NCBI GenBank assembly: GCA_904501895.1
Contig: CAJGCX010000103.1
Coordinates: 1-6,204 of the forward strand
Reading direction: 5' to 3'
DNA from: Clostridiaceae bacterium
GTDB lineage: Bacteria > Bacillota > Clostridia > Oscillospirales > Acutalibacteraceae
DNA: 6,204 nt
Shown here: positions 3,826 through 6,204 of the stretch, piece after piece
How the letters are laid out: each line of letters starts with the position of its first letter
How positions within the stretch are numbered: position 1 is the first letter of the stretch
Made by a program: the position numbers and the translations under genes
Notes under the pieces: model-generated
Seen by the model: the letters and a program-made list of their open reading frames with translations, nothing else
What the model was told of the DNA's origin: nothing
Databases searched by the model: none

Positions 3826-6204
3826 TTAAGCCTCAACAGAAACTACGTCTTCAACTGTTTTTTCGAGTTCAACTTCACTATAGCACTTCATACCAGTACC
3901 TGATGGAAGAAGCTTACCGATAATAACGTTTTCCTTGAGACCCATAAGTGGATCAATCTTACCCTTGATAGCTGCATCAGTAAGAACTCTTGTTGTTTCC
4001 TGGAATGATGCTGCTGACAAGAATGAATCTGTAGCAAGAGAAGCCTTTGTAATACCGAGAAGCACAGGAGTACATGTTGCAGGAACGAATGCTTCACCTG
4101 TTTCCTCTGCACGGAGACGAGCTGCTTCATTTGCATGAGCAAATTCACGCTTATCTGTTGTAGCACCAGGAAGAAGGTCAGTTGTACCTGCCTCAGCAAC
4201 CTTAAGCTTTCTCATCATCTGACGAACAATAACCTCGATATGCTTATCGTTGATATCAACACCCTGGTTACGGTATGTTCTCTGAACTTCCTTGATAAGG
4301 TAATCATGAACAGCGTCAACACCACTGATTGCAAGAATATCGTTTGGATTTGGTGAACCATCTGTAAGGGCTGTACCCTTCTTAATGAAGATTGGGTTAC
4401 CATTTTCATCAGTTTCTGAATTGAATCTCTTATGGAAGCCATAAGGAATCATATATGCTCTTTCATCACCGTTTTCGTGGTCAGTGATAACGATATGCTC
4501 ATTACCCTTGATTTCACGGAATGAAAGAATACCATCGATTTCTGAAAGGATTGCAAGAACCTTTGGCTTTCTTGCTTCAAACAATTCTTCAACACGAGGA
4601 AGACCCTGTGTAATATCCTGGCTTGAAGCAACACCACCAGTATGGAAAGTTCTCATTGTAAGCTGTGTACCAGGTTCACCGATTGACTGAGCAGCGATAA
4701 TACCAACTGCTTCACCAACTGTAACAGGGTCACCTGTTGCAAGGTTAGCACCGTAACACTTGATACATACACCGTGTTCAGAATCACAAGTGAGAAGTGA
4801 ACGAATCTTAATTCTACGGTCATCAGGATTTTCTCTTGAATTAACCATATCAGCAACAACCTTAGCCATATCCTCAGTAAGCATAACATCCTTAGATGCA
4901 ACGAGGTTACCGTCAGCATCGAAGAAGTCCTCAAGGAGGAATCTGCCTGTAAGTCTTTCGCTGAGTTGTTCAATCATTTCCTTACCGTCAGTAATGTCGT
5001 AAACTTCAATACCATCGTGACAGTGACAATCTTCCTCACGGATAATAACATCCTGTGAAACGTCAACAAGACGACGTGTAAGATAACCAGAGTCAGCAGT
5101 ACGAAGCGCTGTATCGGCAAGACCCTTACGAGCACCACGAGAAGAAATGAAGTATTCGAGAACATTAAGACCTTCACGGTAGTTAGCACGAATTGGAACT
5201 TCGATTGTTTTACCTGCAGTATTGGCAATAAGACCACGCATACCAGCAAGCTGACGAAGCTGAGCCTTAGAACCACGGGCACCAGAGTCAACCATCATGT
5301 AGATTGGGTTAGTTTCGCCAAGTCCTTCAAGGATACCTGATGAAACGTCGTTTGTTGTTTCTTCCCAAACCTTGATAACTGCTCTTGAACGTTCTTCATC
5401 ACTGTAAAGACCCATATTGTAGTAATCATTGATTACGTCAACACGTGCTTCAGCATCTGCTAAAAGGTCTTTCTTAGTTTCTGGAATCTTAGCATCACAA
5501 ACTGCAACTGTGATACCACTTCTTGTTGAGTATTTATAACCTTGAGACTTAATCTTGTCAAGCATATCAGCAGCCACTGCAACGCCGTGAACCTTAATAC
5601 ACTTGTCAATGATTTGACCAAGAGTCTTTTTGTTTACAAGGAATTCAACTTCAAGTTTGAATGCATTTTCAGGGTCAGTTCTATCAACAAAGCCAAGGTC
5701 TTGTGGAATTGGGTTGTTGAAGATAATTTTACCAAGAGTTGTTGGTACAAGCTTTGTAACTTGTTCACCATTAACCTCTTTTGTCATTCTAATCTTGATT
5801 TGTGAGTGAAGTCCGATGTCACCTTCGTCATAAGCCATTGTAGCTTCGTTAACGTCACGGAACACCTTACCGTTACCTGGTTCATCATCCTTATCCATTG
5901 TGAGATAGTATGAACCAAGAATCATATCCTGTGTAGGAACAGCAACAGGCTTACCGTCTGATGGTTTGAGAAGGTTGTTAGCAGCAAGCATAAGAAGTCT
6001 TGCTTCTGCTTGAGCTTCTGCTGAAAGTGGAACGTGAACAGCCATCTGGTCACCGTCGAAGTCAGCGTTAAACGCTGTACAAACGAGTGGGTGAAGCTTG
6101 ATAGCTCTACCTTCAACAAGAACAGGTTCAAATGCTTGAATACCAAGTCTGTGAAGTGTAGGAGCACGGTTGAGCATTACAGGGTGGTCCTTGATTACCT
6201 TTTC
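3826..6204 (-). CDS. rpoC: DNA-directed RNA polymerase subunit beta', N-terminus cut off by the window edge
   Basis: RpoC forms one jaw of bacterial RNA polymerase and carries the catalytic magnesium. The visible 792 residues are the C-terminal two thirds; about 400 residues are missing, as the reading frame is open through base 6204 (EKVIKDHPVMLNRAPTLHR). Numbering within the fragment: the catalytic motif NADFDGDQ is at 46-53 with aspartates 48, 50 and 52; the bridge helix covers about 348-382 (LADTALRTADSGYLTRRL); the second zinc site uses C393, C473, C480 and C483 (CDSEHGVCIKCYG); the trigger loop is about 497-525 (QSIGEPGTQLTMRTFHTGG). The chain runs straight from the trigger loop into QDITQGLPRVEELFEARKPK, so the large insertion of proteobacterial enzymes is absent. 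The C-terminal block KASLATDSFLSAASFQETTRVL is intact. rpoB is expected just beyond the window. Identification is certain. Confidence 0.99.
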   Translation of the reverse strand, partial: EKVIKDHPVMLNRAPTLHRLGIQAFEPVLVEGRAIKLHPLVCTAFNADFDGDQMAVHVPLSAEAQAEARLLMLAANNLLKPSDGKPVAVPTQDMILGSYYLTMDKDDEPGNGKVFRDVNEATMAYDEGDIGLHSQIKIRMTKEVNGEQVTKLVPTTLGKIIFNNPIPQDLGFVDRTDPENAFKLEVEFLVNKKTLGQIIDKCIKVHGVAVAADMLDKIKSQGYKYSTRSGITVAVCDAKIPETKKDLLADAEARVDVINDYYNMGLYSDEERSRAVIKVWEETTNDVSSGILEGLGETNPIYMMVDSGARGSKAQLRQLAGMRGLIANTAGKTIEVPIRANYREGLNVLEYFISSRGARKGLADTALRTADSGYLTRRLVDVSQDVIIREEDCHCHDGIEVYDITDGKEMIEQLSERLTGRFLLEDFFDADGNLVASKDVMLTEDMAKVVADMVNSRENPDDRRIKIRSLLTCDSEHGVCIKCYGANLATGDPVTVGEAVGIIAAQSIGEPGTQLTMRTFHTGGVASSQDITQGLPRVEELFEARKPKVLAILSEIDGILSFREIKGNEHIVITDHENGDERAYMIPYGFHKRFNSETDENGNPIFIKKGTALTDGSPNPNDILAISGVDAVHDYLIKEVQRTYRNQGVDINDKHIEVIVRQMMRKLKVAEAGTTDLLPGATTDKREFAHANEAARLRAEETGEAFVPATCTPVLLGITKASLATDSFLSAASFQETTRVLTDAAIKGKIDPLMGLKENVIIGKLLPSGTGMKCYSEVELEKTVEDVVSVEA

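Noticed and set aside
3888..5805. Several open frames on both strands inside rpoC
   Set aside because: All overlap the highly conserved RpoC reading frame, lack initiation signals and encode low-complexity or serine/leucine-biased sequences typical of shadow frames.

Overview
The window looks like a chromosomal segment of a low-GC, Gram-positive anaerobe of the class Clostridia, possibly Oscillospiraceae/Ruminococcus-like. The reasons are the Gram-positive form of S12, an RpoC without the large trigger-loop insertion of proteobacteria, a gcvT-type glycine riboswitch in front of an AGCS transporter, and small proteins of a style I associate with Clostridia. The genus cannot be fixed from the sequence alone.

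Layout, left to right. Positions 1-377 (minus) hold most of rpsL (ribosomal protein S12), cut at its C-terminus by the window edge. Its leader and a strong sigmaA-type promoter lie at 378-490. Next is a sodium:alanine/glycine symporter gene (590-2011, minus) with its own 3' terminator (550-582). Its 5' leader is a full regulatory module: a sigmaA promoter (2225-2253), a kink-turn/stem-loop that looks like a 'ghost' first aptamer (2162-2206), a single glycine aptamer (2085-2160) and an intrinsic terminator just before the ribosome binding site (2033-2064). Then come three tightly packed small genes of unknown function (3232 to 2297, minus). A divergent gene for a YfcE/MJ0936-type metallophosphodiesterase follows (3291-3752, plus). 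Last, after a terminator that works in both directions (3785-3820), is the C-terminal two thirds of rpoC (3826-6204, minus), cut at its N-terminus by the window edge.

How the parts fit. rpoC and rpsL are the two ends of what is, in many Firmicutes, one nearly continuous block (rpoB-rpoC-[small L7Ae-like gene]-rpsL-rpsG-fusA-tuf). Here the block is split by about 3.4 kb holding five accessory genes, rpoC has its own terminator, and rpsL has its own promoter. The two machinery operons are therefore probably independent.

Most notable are the riboswitch module, in which terminator, aptamer and kink-turn can all be read base by base, and the three-gene unknown operon, whose upstream region carries a plausible sporulation sigmaE-like promoter back to back with a sigmaA promoter for the phosphodiesterase. 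No tRNA, rRNA, CRISPR array, insertion sequence or phage feature was seen.
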